Source of the DNA: CAZZCU01 sp964652825
Lineage (GTDB): Bacteria > Bdellovibrionota_B > Oligoflexia > Oligoflexales > CAZZCU01
DNA: 64,000 nt
Assembly: GCA_964652825.1 (NCBI GenBank)
Contig: CAZZCU010000004.1
Span: 69,383-133,382, forward strand
Reading direction: 5' to 3'
Position numbers and translations under genes: made by a program
Shown here: in pieces, positions 51,208 to 58,246 of the stretch
Layout of the letters: the number at the start of each line of letters is the position of its first letter
How positions within the stretch are numbered: the first letter of the stretch is position 1
The notes under the pieces: generated by a model
The model's input: only the letters and a program-made list of their open reading frames with translations
Database searches by the model: none
What the model was told of the DNA's origin: nothing

Positions 51208-52155
51208 ATGTGGTTGGATTTTGTCGCGCAAATACAGGAACGCTGCCGGGGGCTGCGAGGACGGATAGGGTTGCCAGAGAGTTTGGACGAGCGCACGCTG
51301 CGCGCCGCGGATGCGTTATTGTCTGCGGGTGTTATCGAGCGCGTCGCTTTGTTCGCCGAGGCCAAAACAGTATTCGCCGCTGCCAGCCGTCATGGCCTGG
51401 ACTTACAGCGTCACGAGGCGCGTATTGATTTTCACGCCGCCACTACCGGCGAGGTGTTGCTTGCGGCCGGTGAGGCGTTGGCGCAGAGCAAAGTCGACGC
51501 GGTAGTAGCTGGTGCTGTTCATACCACCGCCGATGTGATTCGCGCGGTTTTGTCCACGGTTGGCTTGGCGCCAGGCTGTCGTACGGTCAGCGGCGCGTTT
51601 TTGCTGCATCGCCAGCATCCACGCACGCGGGTGGCCGAGGTCTTGCTGTTTGCGGATGCCGGCGTGGTGATCGAGCCGAGTGTGCGCCAACTTCTCGATA
51701 TCGCGACGTCATCGGTAGAGACCTGGCGTTGCTTGATGGGCGCTGATGTTGCGCCGGTCGTGGCATTCCTGTCATTCTCGACGGCGGGCTCCGCGCATCA
51801 TGATTCGGCGACCAAGATGGCGACGGCGGCGCGCGAGTTTAAAGCGAAGTTCCCGGAGGTCGCCGCTGACGGCGAGATGCAGTTTGACGCCGCGTATGAC
51901 GCGGATGTGGGTGCGCGTAAAGTCCCCGGCTCAAAAGTCGCGGGGCGTGCGAATTGTTTTATTTTCCCCAACCTTGATGCCGGCAACATCGGCTACAAAA
52001 TGGCGCAGCGTCTCGGTGGTTTCGCCGCTTACGGTCCGATCCTGCAAGGAGCGGCTTTGCCGTACAGTGATTTGTCACGTGGCGCGACGACCGACGATAT
52101 CGTCATGTCGGCTTATATTAATTTGCTGCGCGCCAAAAATCCGGGCATGGCTTAG
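51208..52155 (+). CDS. pta: Phosphate acetyl/butyryltransferase
   Basis: Transfers an acyl group between CoA and phosphate. 315 residues, the catalytic PTA_PTB domain only. MLSAGVIERVALF near the start, DAVVAGAVHTTADVIRA, the FLSFSTAGSAHHDSATKM loop and the C-terminal KVAGRANCFIFPNLDAGNIGYKMAQRLGG and GPILQG are diagnostic. The ATG at 51208 touches the GGGGGG ribosome site directly; the TTG two codons later (51214) has better spacing and may be the real start. Acetyl versus butyryl preference cannot be told. No ackA neighbour is seen. Confidence 0.88.
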   Translation: MWLDFVAQIQERCRGLRGRIGLPESLDERTLRAADALLSAGVIERVALFAEAKTVFAAASRHGLDLQRHEARIDFHAATTGEVLLAAGEALAQSKVDAVVAGAVHTTADVIRAVLSTVGLAPGCRTVSGAFLLHRQHPRTRVAEVLLFADAGVVIEPSVRQLLDIATSSVETWRCLMGADVAPVVAFLSFSTAGSAHHDSATKMATAAREFKAKFPEVAADGEMQFDAAYDADVGARKVPGSKVAGRANCFIFPNLDAGNIGYKMAQRLGGFAAYGPILQGAALPYSDLSRGATTDDIVMSAYINLLRAKNPGMA

Positions 52156-52158
52156 GAA

Positions 52159-52187
52159 TTGACCTCGCCGCGCGCAAACGATACTGT
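52159..52187 (+). promoter_or_regulatory. Candidate promoter of the carboxypeptidase gene
   Basis: TTGACC (52159-52164) and TACTGT (52182-52187) are 17 nt apart, between the pta stop and the M14 gene. Good -35, weak -10. Confidence 0.4.
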
Positions 52188-52241
52188 TGCCAGATAAATT
52201 TTGCATAGTTGCGAATCACCCCATCGGAACAAGGATGAACG

Positions 52242-53663
52242 ATGATGTGTGCATGGAAACGCGCATGGTTGTGGGTAGTGCCGCTGCTGGGCTTGTTATT
52301 ACAAGTCGCCTGCGGTGATGATGTCGCTGTGACGACAAACGATCGCACGTATGTACGTCTGCCAGGTGCGGTGGTGACACCGGCTTTTATCGAACAATAT
52401 GATTTTATTGTGGACCACCGTCGCGACGAGTTGTTCACGTTTGGTTATCTGCCGGAGCGGGCGTTGGCACGTTTAACGGCGCGCGAACGCGAGCATTTAA
52501 TTGAGCTTGGTGGTCGTGATTGGTCGCGTGTCGATTTTGAGACGCGGACGCTGCAAATTTTGACCGAAGAGATTCCCGACGGACAGTTGGACGAGGGTTA
52601 TCATAATTACGCGCAGCTCACCGAGGAGTTGCAGCGTCTGGCTGCGGCGTATCCGGCGTTGGCGCGTTTGGAAACAGCGGGGCGCAGCGTGCAGGGACGA
52701 GAGCTTTGGTACCTGCGGGTTTCCGACAATGTGGAGCGGGACGAGCCCGAGCCCAAGCTGTTATATATCGCCAATATGCATGGCGACGAAACTGTGGGTC
52801 GCGAGTTGATGCTGTATCTACTGCGGCGCTTGCTCAATGATTACGGTAGCGACACGCGGATCACCAATTTGGTGAATAATGCCCAGATTTTTATTATGCC
52901 GTCGATGAATCCCGATGGTTTTGAACGCCGGCAGCGCTGGAACGCTGATGGCTTGGATTTAAATCGCGAATTCCCGGATTTTATTACGGATCGCCGTGAC
53001 TCACCTGAGCGTCGACCGCCGGAAGTACAGGCGGTCATGGCGTTGCATCAACAGCACCATTTTGTTGCGGCACTTAATTTCCATGGCGGTGAGGTCTGCG
53101 TTAGTCTGCCGTGGGACGCTCAGCGCAATAATCGTGATGAAACCAAATTTGCTGATGACGCATTTATTTATGCTCTGAGCCGCGAATACGCCGACAGTAA
53201 TGCCTCGATGCGTCGCAATAGCCGCGGTTCTTTTAATCGCGGCGTTACCTATGGCTACGAGTGGTATGAGTTGCACGGCGGCATGCAGGATTGGGCGATC
53301 TATTGGCGGCGTAGTATTCACGCGACTGTGGAGCTGTCGACCATCAAGTGGCCGAGTGCCGGTAGCCTGTCGGCTTATTGGCAGGAAAACGCCGAGGGAT
53401 TGCTGCGTTTTCTGGAGCAAAGTACCTATGGTGTACATCTTGCGGCTCTAAGTTCACAGAGCACCCCTTTGGCGGTGCCGGTGCGCTTGACGCACGGGCG
53501 GCGCGTGTTGACTTATGATAACGGCCACATTAACCGGCCGGCGCTGGCCGGACCCCAAACTGTGACGTTGTCGGCGCCCGGTTTTCGCGATATGACGGTG
53601 GAGTTGCAACCGTCGTATTTCACGGGTACATATGTGCCTGTACAGATGCAGGAAACGCCTTAG
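52242..53663 (+). CDS. M14 zinc carboxypeptidase, predicted lipoprotein
   Basis: 473 residues. The signal ends in LQVAC at about residue 24, a lipobox. A propeptide-like region (about 25-115) precedes the M14 core: zinc ligands His and Glu in NMHGDETVGREL, the third His in LNFHGGEV, the substrate Arg/Asn in DLNREF, and the catalytic Glu in ATVELSTIKWP. The last 85 residues are a transthyretin-like domain (VPVRLTHGRRVL...VTLSAPGFRDMTV), as in carboxypeptidase D/N types. It would trim C-terminal residues of extracytoplasmic peptides, which fits a protein-eating life style. Confidence 0.9.
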   Translation: MMCAWKRAWLWVVPLLGLLLQVACGDDVAVTTNDRTYVRLPGAVVTPAFIEQYDFIVDHRRDELFTFGYLPERALARLTAREREHLIELGGRDWSRVDFETRTLQILTEEIPDGQLDEGYHNYAQLTEELQRLAAAYPALARLETAGRSVQGRELWYLRVSDNVERDEPEPKLLYIANMHGDETVGRELMLYLLRRLLNDYGSDTRITNLVNNAQIFIMPSMNPDGFERRQRWNADGLDLNREFPDFITDRRDSPERRPPEVQAVMALHQQHHFVAALNFHGGEVCVSLPWDAQRNNRDETKFADDAFIYALSREYADSNASMRRNSRGSFNRGVTYGYEWYELHGGMQDWAIYWRRSIHATVELSTIKWPSAGSLSAYWQENAEGLLRFLEQSTYGVHLAALSSQSTPLAVPVRLTHGRRVLTYDNGHINRPALAGPQTVTLSAPGFRDMTVELQPSYFTGTYVPVQMQETP

Positions 53664-53675
53664 GGTTAAAGCAGC

Positions 53676-54884
53676 ATGCTTGACTACACAAAATCATATT
53701 GGTTGGAAGTCCCGCCGGTATTAGGTCAAACGACCCGTCCGCGCGAAGGTGGCGTCGTCATTATCGGTTCCGGTCTGGCTGGCGTCAGCACGGCTTATTG
53801 GTTACAGAAGAACGGTTTTGATGATCTGGTGATGGTTGATTTTGAGCCGGAGAAGTCAGCTACCTATCGTAATTGCGGTCACATCCTCTACGGTACGGTC
53901 GAGTCGATGATGGCTTTGGTGGCGCTGCATGGCGAAGACGTGGCGCGGGAGATTTGGGAGTTTTCCATCGGTCTGTGTCACGAGGTACGTGACACCATTC
54001 AGGAACTCAAGCTGGATGCCGACTATCGCCAGGATGGGTATCTGGTCGTCGCTATCGATGAGAGCGAAGACAAAGAGATCAAGCAATCGATCACCACCTT
54101 GAATCGCATGGGTTTTCATAGTGAGTATGTCGACCGTGAACATCTGCAAAAGTTGGGTTTTAAAAATGTTTTCGGAGCGCGCTACGAAAAAGGCTCGGCG
54201 CAAGCGCATCCGGTCAAGTTTCGTAATGGTGTGTTGAACGCGGCGCTCGCCGGTGGGTTGCAGTATTATAGTCAGGTGAAAGTCACCGGCATCGAAGAAA
54301 CCAGCAATGGTGTGACGTTGCAGACCGAGACGCACGGTGAGTTGCATTATGACGCGGCGGTCATTGCCGCCAATGCCTACAGTCCGTTGTTGTCACGTTT
54401 TTATGCCGAAAAACGTCTGGTCGAGCCATTCCGTGGTCAGATTATTACCTCGGCGCCGCTCAAGCATAAATTCCAGGTGCTGTTTCCACATAGTTTTGAT
54501 CATGGCTATGAATATGCCCTGGTGACTCCCGACAATCGTTTGATGATCGGCGGCTGGCGCAATCAGGTGCCGGGCAATGAGATCGGCACTTATGATGTGA
54601 TGCCGAATCCCGAGGTGGACAAAGGTTTACAGGATTTTGTCGCGCAGCATTACGATATTCAAGAGCCGATTAAATGGGAATACTCCTGGGCCGGCATCAT
54701 GGCGGCTTCCAAGACCGGTTTTTATTTTATCGGACCGACGACCAGCCAGCGTATCTATACCTGTGCGGGTTGCACGGGACATGGTTTTAGCTGGGCTCAT
54801 GGCAGCGCCAAATTGCTTGCCGATATCATGGCCGGCAATGAGATTCCGCCGGTGGCGCGGTTTTTTAATCCAAAAGCTCTATAA
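53676..54884 (+). CDS. FAD-dependent amine/amino-acid oxidoreductase (DAO family)
   Basis: 402 residues. FAD dinucleotide motif VVIIGSGLAGVSTAYWLQ at about 27-44, then NCGHILYG, PVKFRNGVLNAAL and the C-terminal FAD contact CAGCTGHGFSWAHGSAKLLADIM, the order of DAO/PuuB/glycine-oxidase proteins. The substrate cannot be named. Closest types are gamma-glutamylputrescine oxidase-like enzymes. It follows the carboxypeptidase gene by 12 nt, so the two may be co-expressed for peptide and amine use. Its end overlaps a convergent gene by 20 nt. Confidence 0.87.
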   Translation: MLDYTKSYWLEVPPVLGQTTRPREGGVVIIGSGLAGVSTAYWLQKNGFDDLVMVDFEPEKSATYRNCGHILYGTVESMMALVALHGEDVAREIWEFSIGLCHEVRDTIQELKLDADYRQDGYLVVAIDESEDKEIKQSITTLNRMGFHSEYVDREHLQKLGFKNVFGARYEKGSAQAHPVKFRNGVLNAALAGGLQYYSQVKVTGIEETSNGVTLQTETHGELHYDAAVIAANAYSPLLSRFYAEKRLVEPFRGQIITSAPLKHKFQVLFPHSFDHGYEYALVTPDNRLMIGGWRNQVPGNEIGTYDVMPNPEVDKGLQDFVAQHYDIQEPIKWEYSWAGIMAASKTGFYFIGPTTSQRIYTCAGCTGHGFSWAHGSAKLLADIMAGNEIPPVARFFNPKAL

Positions 54885-55230
54885 AATTTGGAACACTAAA
54901 CGGATAGGTGCCTTGCCAGGTGAGCAGGTGGCAGCTGAGTGCGATACGCCAGTAGCGCGCTGCTCGGCCGCTTGGCGACGTGATGCATGCTGATTGCCAG
55001 CCATTGCCGGCGCGCAGTTGCAGATCGAGAGTGCATAGTGGTTGCCGCCGCGAGGACGAGTGTTCGGCGCAGAAGGTGCTCGCGATCGTCAATGGCTCTC
55101 GGCCTTGCAACTGCATTCTGAGGACAAGAGCCGATTGCAATGTCGCGAGAGCGTTCTCGCAGGTCCGCGCCATAAGCCATGCCTGGAGGGTGATCGCGGC
55201 GGCAACCAGATAGGTAAGCTGGTGATGCAT
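54865..55230 (-). CDS. Possible TadE-like/pseudopilin protein
   Basis: 121 residues. An N-terminal hydrophobic stretch (about 7-23) follows MHHQL, then a soluble part with five cysteines. It lies 13 nt after the stop of a Flp-like pilin gene on the same strand and has no clear ribosome site, so coupling is possible. The size and layout recall TadE-type minor pilins, but no motif confirms it. A non-coding stretch is the alternative. Confidence 0.4.
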   Translation of the reverse strand: MHHQLTYLVAAAITLQAWLMARTCENALATLQSALVLRMQLQGREPLTIASTFCAEHSSSRRQPLCTLDLQLRAGNGWQSACITSPSGRAARYWRIALSCHLLTWQGTYPFSVPNFIELLD

Positions 55231-55243
55231 GGCTGGCGGACGC

Positions 55244-55444
55244 TTATTCTAATAAGTGCGGTAGATCGAAATCACCGGCGTCGACGCCGAGTTTTTCGCT
55301 GATGGCCTGCATCTTCTCCTGAAATAATTTGCCGACAAAACCGATACCCGCCACCGCTACCAACAACGCGAAGGTGCTGACCACCACGTATTCCATGGCG
55401 GCACCGCCGAACTGGCTGCGTCTTTTTTTCATGAATTTATTCAT
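55244..55444 (-). CDS. Flp/Fap-type pilin-like protein
   Basis: 66 residues. A basic leader (MNKFMKKRRSQFG) precedes GGAAMEY and a 20-residue hydrophobic helix. Cleavage between the two glycines would leave Glu at +5 and Tyr at +6, the signature of Flp pilins processed by TadV-type prepilin peptidases. GGAGGAG lies 8 nt before the ATG. None of the tad/cpa assembly genes (ATPase, TadB/C, secretin RcpA) are nearby; pilQ at the left end belongs to type IVa pili. The assembly machinery must be elsewhere. Confidence 0.72.
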   Translation of the reverse strand: MNKFMKKRRSQFGGAAMEYVVVSTFALLVAVAGIGFVGKLFQEKMQAISEKLGVDAGDFDLPHLLE

Positions 55445-55595
55445 TGCGTGTTCTCCTCCTTATGGTTGACAAGGCGAGTTGTAACGCGCCGGTGGTCATG
55501 TCGTGAACTGACATCTTTGGGGGAGGGTGAATAATTGGATATCAGTAACCCGTTACCGGTTCCGTAGCCGAGTCGGTGAGCCGTAGCGGTTTGCC

Positions 55596-55612
55596 GGCAG
55601 CCGTTAGCTGCC
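55596..55612. other. Hairpin downstream of the four-helix-bundle gene
   Basis: GGCAGC and GCTGCC form a perfect 6-bp stem with loop CGTTA about 15 nt beyond the stop of the 55627-55929 gene. No T-run. It may end that transcript. Confidence 0.3.
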
Positions 55613-55626
55613 AGCCGAAAGCGGAA

Positions 55627-55929
55627 TTATTTAGCCCGCTCGATCAGGCGATAGAGCGAAGCACCAACTCGATCCAAAGTGCCAAAGCACTCGCTCGACT
55701 CAAATCCCGCAATCTTGAGTAATCCCTGTGACTCTCTGACAGAACCCATGGCGATGTGGAAGAAGCGAAGCTGATCTTTGCGAGTGGGCTTGCCGCGTGC
55801 TTCGCAAAGATTAAGCGGGATACTGAGTGCAGCCCTTTGAAGCTGGTCTCGGAGAGTGCCTCTGAGACCGAGTGCTTGGCTCTGATGATAGAAGGCGATG
55901 GCGAGATCTAAGGTACGGAAGTTTTGCAT
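55627..55929 (-). CDS. Four-helix-bundle protein (23S rRNA intervening-sequence protein family)
   Basis: 100 residues. MQNFRTLDLAIAFYHQSQ, LRDQLQRAALSIPLNLCEA and LYRLIERAK follow the S23/IVP family pattern (Pfam 23S_rRNA_IVP), which forms a pentameric four-helix bundle and is related to the Avd protein of diversity-generating retroelements. Members occur within 23S rRNA intervening sequences or, as here, free in the chromosome. Function unknown. The central helix normally carries LxxAaxSI, intact here. AGGAG 7 nt before the ATG lies inside a perfect inverted repeat shared with a decayed copy on the other strand. Confidence 0.85.
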   Translation of the reverse strand: MQNFRTLDLAIAFYHQSQALGLRGTLRDQLQRAALSIPLNLCEARGKPTRKDQLRFFHIAMGSVRESQGLLKIAGFESSECFGTLDRVGASLYRLIERAK

Positions 55930-55996
55930 GGTTTGCTCCTTTCAAAAAAATGGTCTCGCCCTGACGGGACCATTTTTTTGAAAGGAGCAAACCATG
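55927..55996. repeat. Perfect 29-bp inverted repeat covering two start sites
   Basis: Arms 55927-55955 and 55968-55996 are exact reverse complements, with a 12-nt spacer. Each arm contains the AGGAG ribosome site and ATG of a four-helix-bundle gene, one on each strand. The arms also hold runs of A or T, so transcripts crossing it form a stable hairpin that hides the ribosome site. Confidence 0.9.
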
Positions 55997-56171
55997 TTGA
56001 CAAACTTCAGAACTTATCAACTCGCCAAGACATTCTACTACCTCTGCGGCCCACTCAGACTCCCACGTCATCTCAAAGAACAGCTGGATCGACCATCAGT
56101 CTGAGGTGATTGCTGTGACCGATAAGCTTGCAGCCCATCTTTACCGTCTCATTTATCCGAGCCGTCTCTGA
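55994..56171 (+). pseudogene. Decayed four-helix-bundle protein gene, inverted copy
   Basis: From the ATG at 55994 the frame reads MLTNFRTYQLAKTFY, matching the start of the 55627-55929 product (MQNFRTLDLAIAFYH), then stops at 56104. A second frame (56103-56171) encodes DKLAAHLYRLI, the family's C-terminal helix (compare GASLYRLIERAK). About 50 central residues are missing and the two parts are out of frame. It is therefore an internally deleted copy, not a working gene. Its divergence from the intact copy contrasts with the perfectly matched inverted repeat at the starts. Confidence 0.7.
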
Positions 56172-56181
56172 CGGCTCTTTT
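56159..56181 (+). terminator. Rho-independent terminator
   Basis: GAGCCGT (56159-56165) pairs with ACGGCTC (56171-56177) around loop CTCTG, followed by TTTT. It insulates the moxR operon from upstream transcription. Confidence 0.65.
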
Positions 56182-56293
56182 CCTGGCGGGAGAAAAATGA
56201 TTTTCCCAAGCAAATCAGTTGGAATTAGGGTATTATGCCCAGCGCACCCAATGAAAACGGTGAAGCAATTTTCCAAGCGGTAGTGGAGGCGAC

Positions 56294-57322
56294 ATGCAGG
56301 CGCTGAACGAAGCGTTTACTGAAGCTAATCAGCTGCGCACGCGTATCGAACGTGCGGTGTTCGGGCAATCGGAACTTGTGACCGAAGCCTTATGTTGTTT
56401 GTTGTCGGGTGGTCATTTGTTGATGACCGGCGCGCCTGGTCTGGCGAAAACCACTTTGGTGCGGGTGATTGCGCGCGGACTCGGACTAAAATTCGGTCGC
56501 GTGCAGTTTACGCCCGATCTGTTGCCGGGTGATATCATCGGTACGGATATTTTGAATATTGACGCTGGTAGCGGCCGTCGCAGTTTTGAATTCAGCAAGG
56601 GACCGATCTTTGTGAATCTGTTGCTTGCCGACGAGATCAACCGCGCATCGCCGCGCACGCAGTCGGCATTGTTGGAAGCGATGCAGGAGCGGACGTGTAC
56701 GGTAAGCGGTGTGCAGCATCCTTTGCCGCTGCCGTTTATGGTGTTTGCGACGCAGAATCCGTTTGAGTCAGAAGGAACGTTTCCGCTGCCGGAAGCACAA
56801 ATGGATCGCTTTTTGATGCATTCCCTGGTGAATTATCCTGATGTCGCGGCTGAAGAAATGATCTTGCAGGCGCATGTGCGCGGCGACTTGGTGGGTGAGC
56901 GACCGGCGAGCGTGGCCAGTGGCGAGACGGATAGCACCTGGACCGCGCAGACGTTGCAAGGTCTGATCGATCGCGCCAAAACCATTGCTATGCCCGATGA
57001 GCTGATCAAAATTATCAACGAGTTGGTACGATCGACGCGACCCGAAGACGCCGCTTTTCCGGCGAATTTACGCGGCGCGATCGTTTACGGTGCCGGCCCG
57101 CGGGCCGGGATTTCGCTAGTGTCGGTGTCGCGATCGTTGGCGTTGTTGTCAGGCGCGGAGACCGTGCGTTGGCAGCATATCCGGCGCGTTGCCAAGCCGG
57201 TGATGCGGCATCGTCTGCGTTTGTCGGCGCAAGCGGTGCGCGATAAATTGACCGAGGATGCCGTTGTCGAATCGCTGCTTATTAATCTCGAAGAACGTTA
57301 TCAAGAACTCGCTGGAGCTTAA
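56294..57322 (+). CDS. moxR: MoxR-family AAA+ ATPase
   Basis: Chaperone-type ATPase that works with vWA-domain proteins. 342 residues. Walker A GAPGLAKT at 46-53, Walker B LLADEINRA at about 109-118, then the sensor FATQNPFESEGTFPLPEAQMDRF and the C-terminal lid (GAGPRAGISLVSVSRSLALL). GGAGG lies 6 nt before the ATG. It is the first gene of a four-gene operon with DUF58 and two vWA-type membrane proteins, the usual company of the MoxR Proper group. Confidence 0.94.
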   Translation: MQALNEAFTEANQLRTRIERAVFGQSELVTEALCCLLSGGHLLMTGAPGLAKTTLVRVIARGLGLKFGRVQFTPDLLPGDIIGTDILNIDAGSGRRSFEFSKGPIFVNLLLADEINRASPRTQSALLEAMQERTCTVSGVQHPLPLPFMVFATQNPFESEGTFPLPEAQMDRFLMHSLVNYPDVAAEEMILQAHVRGDLVGERPASVASGETDSTWTAQTLQGLIDRAKTIAMPDELIKIINELVRSTRPEDAAFPANLRGAIVYGAGPRAGISLVSVSRSLALLSGAETVRWQHIRRVAKPVMRHRLRLSAQAVRDKLTEDAVVESLLINLEERYQELAGA

Positions 57323-57327
57323 GCCCG

Positions 57328-58245
57328 ATGGCGGCAGGCAATGATGCTTCGTTGATCAGTGCATTGACGCCGACCTACAAGCTTGGCGTTCATTGGCCGT
57401 ATTTAAAAAGCAGTTCGATTTATCAGGGTACGCATACGTTGCGTTTGCGCCAACCTAGTCGCGATCCGGTGTATAGCCGCGGCTATGTCGCCGGCGATCC
57501 AGTGAATCTGATCGATTGGAAAGCCTTTGCGCGTAATGATCAACTGATCGTGCGTCAACAGCGTCACGAAGCAAGTGGTCGGATATTAATGGCTCTGGAT
57601 ATCGGTGAGACGATGTTTTGGCCGGATGCCAGCGTCCAGGTAGCGACCAATCAAACACTGCCAAGCAAGTTTCAGATCGCGTTGCGGCTCGTCAGTAATC
57701 TGGCTTACGCGCATTTGCGCGCCGGTGATCAGGTGACTTTGTTGTTGTTAAACGACGATGTACCTTCATCTTATCAGATGGTGGCGGGGATTCGTTCCTG
57801 TCAGGATATCGTGCGTTTGTTTACGCAGGCTGAGGCGAGTGGTTTTGGTCGCAATACCTGGCACGCAGGCTTGGCGTTACTGCCGTATACACCGAGTAGT
57901 TGCGATGTTTTGCTGGTGGTTTCGGATGCGCTGCGCCCAAATTATCTGACGTTGCTTGAGCAGGTGCAGACGCGCGTGCGTTGGCTGTTGCATGTGTTGT
58001 CAACTTTAGAGACCGACAGCCGCTGGATTAAAGGCAGCACATCCTACTTTGAGGATATTGATAATAGCCGGGAGTTCCAGGGCGTTGAGTTGGTCACGGA
58101 TGCAGTGTTGCAGGCTGAAGTCAATGATTGGATGATGCGACTGGAGCAAGAAGCAAAAACTTATCATTTTCAGCGCGTGTTATTTCACGAGCAAACGCCT
58201 TTGGATGTTTACGAGAACTGGTTAGAGCAGGCGGCGAGTCCTTGA
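57328..58245 (+). CDS. DUF58-domain protein
   Basis: 305 residues, no membrane helix. The DUF58 signature is GYVAGDPVNLIDWKAFARNDQLIVRQQRHE, i.e. YxxGDxxxxIDWxxxAR. The vWA-like fold continues with RILMALDIGETMFWP, where the MIDAS-like Asp-x-Gly replaces DxSxS. These proteins are adaptors between MoxR and membrane vWA partners. It begins 5 nt after moxR, with GGAG in the moxR tail, and ends 1 nt before the next ATG, so tight coupling is clear. Confidence 0.92.
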   Translation: MAAGNDASLISALTPTYKLGVHWPYLKSSSIYQGTHTLRLRQPSRDPVYSRGYVAGDPVNLIDWKAFARNDQLIVRQQRHEASGRILMALDIGETMFWPDASVQVATNQTLPSKFQIALRLVSNLAYAHLRAGDQVTLLLLNDDVPSSYQMVAGIRSCQDIVRLFTQAEASGFGRNTWHAGLALLPYTPSSCDVLLVVSDALRPNYLTLLEQVQTRVRWLLHVLSTLETDSRWIKGSTSYFEDIDNSREFQGVELVTDAVLQAEVNDWMMRLEQEAKTYHFQRVLFHEQTPLDVYENWLEQAASP

Positions 58246-58246
58246 T

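Noticed and set aside
55924..56109. Small plus-strand open frame across the inverted repeat
   Set aside because: It reads antisense through the start of the four-helix gene and out of frame through the decayed copy. It has no ribosome site and no family match.
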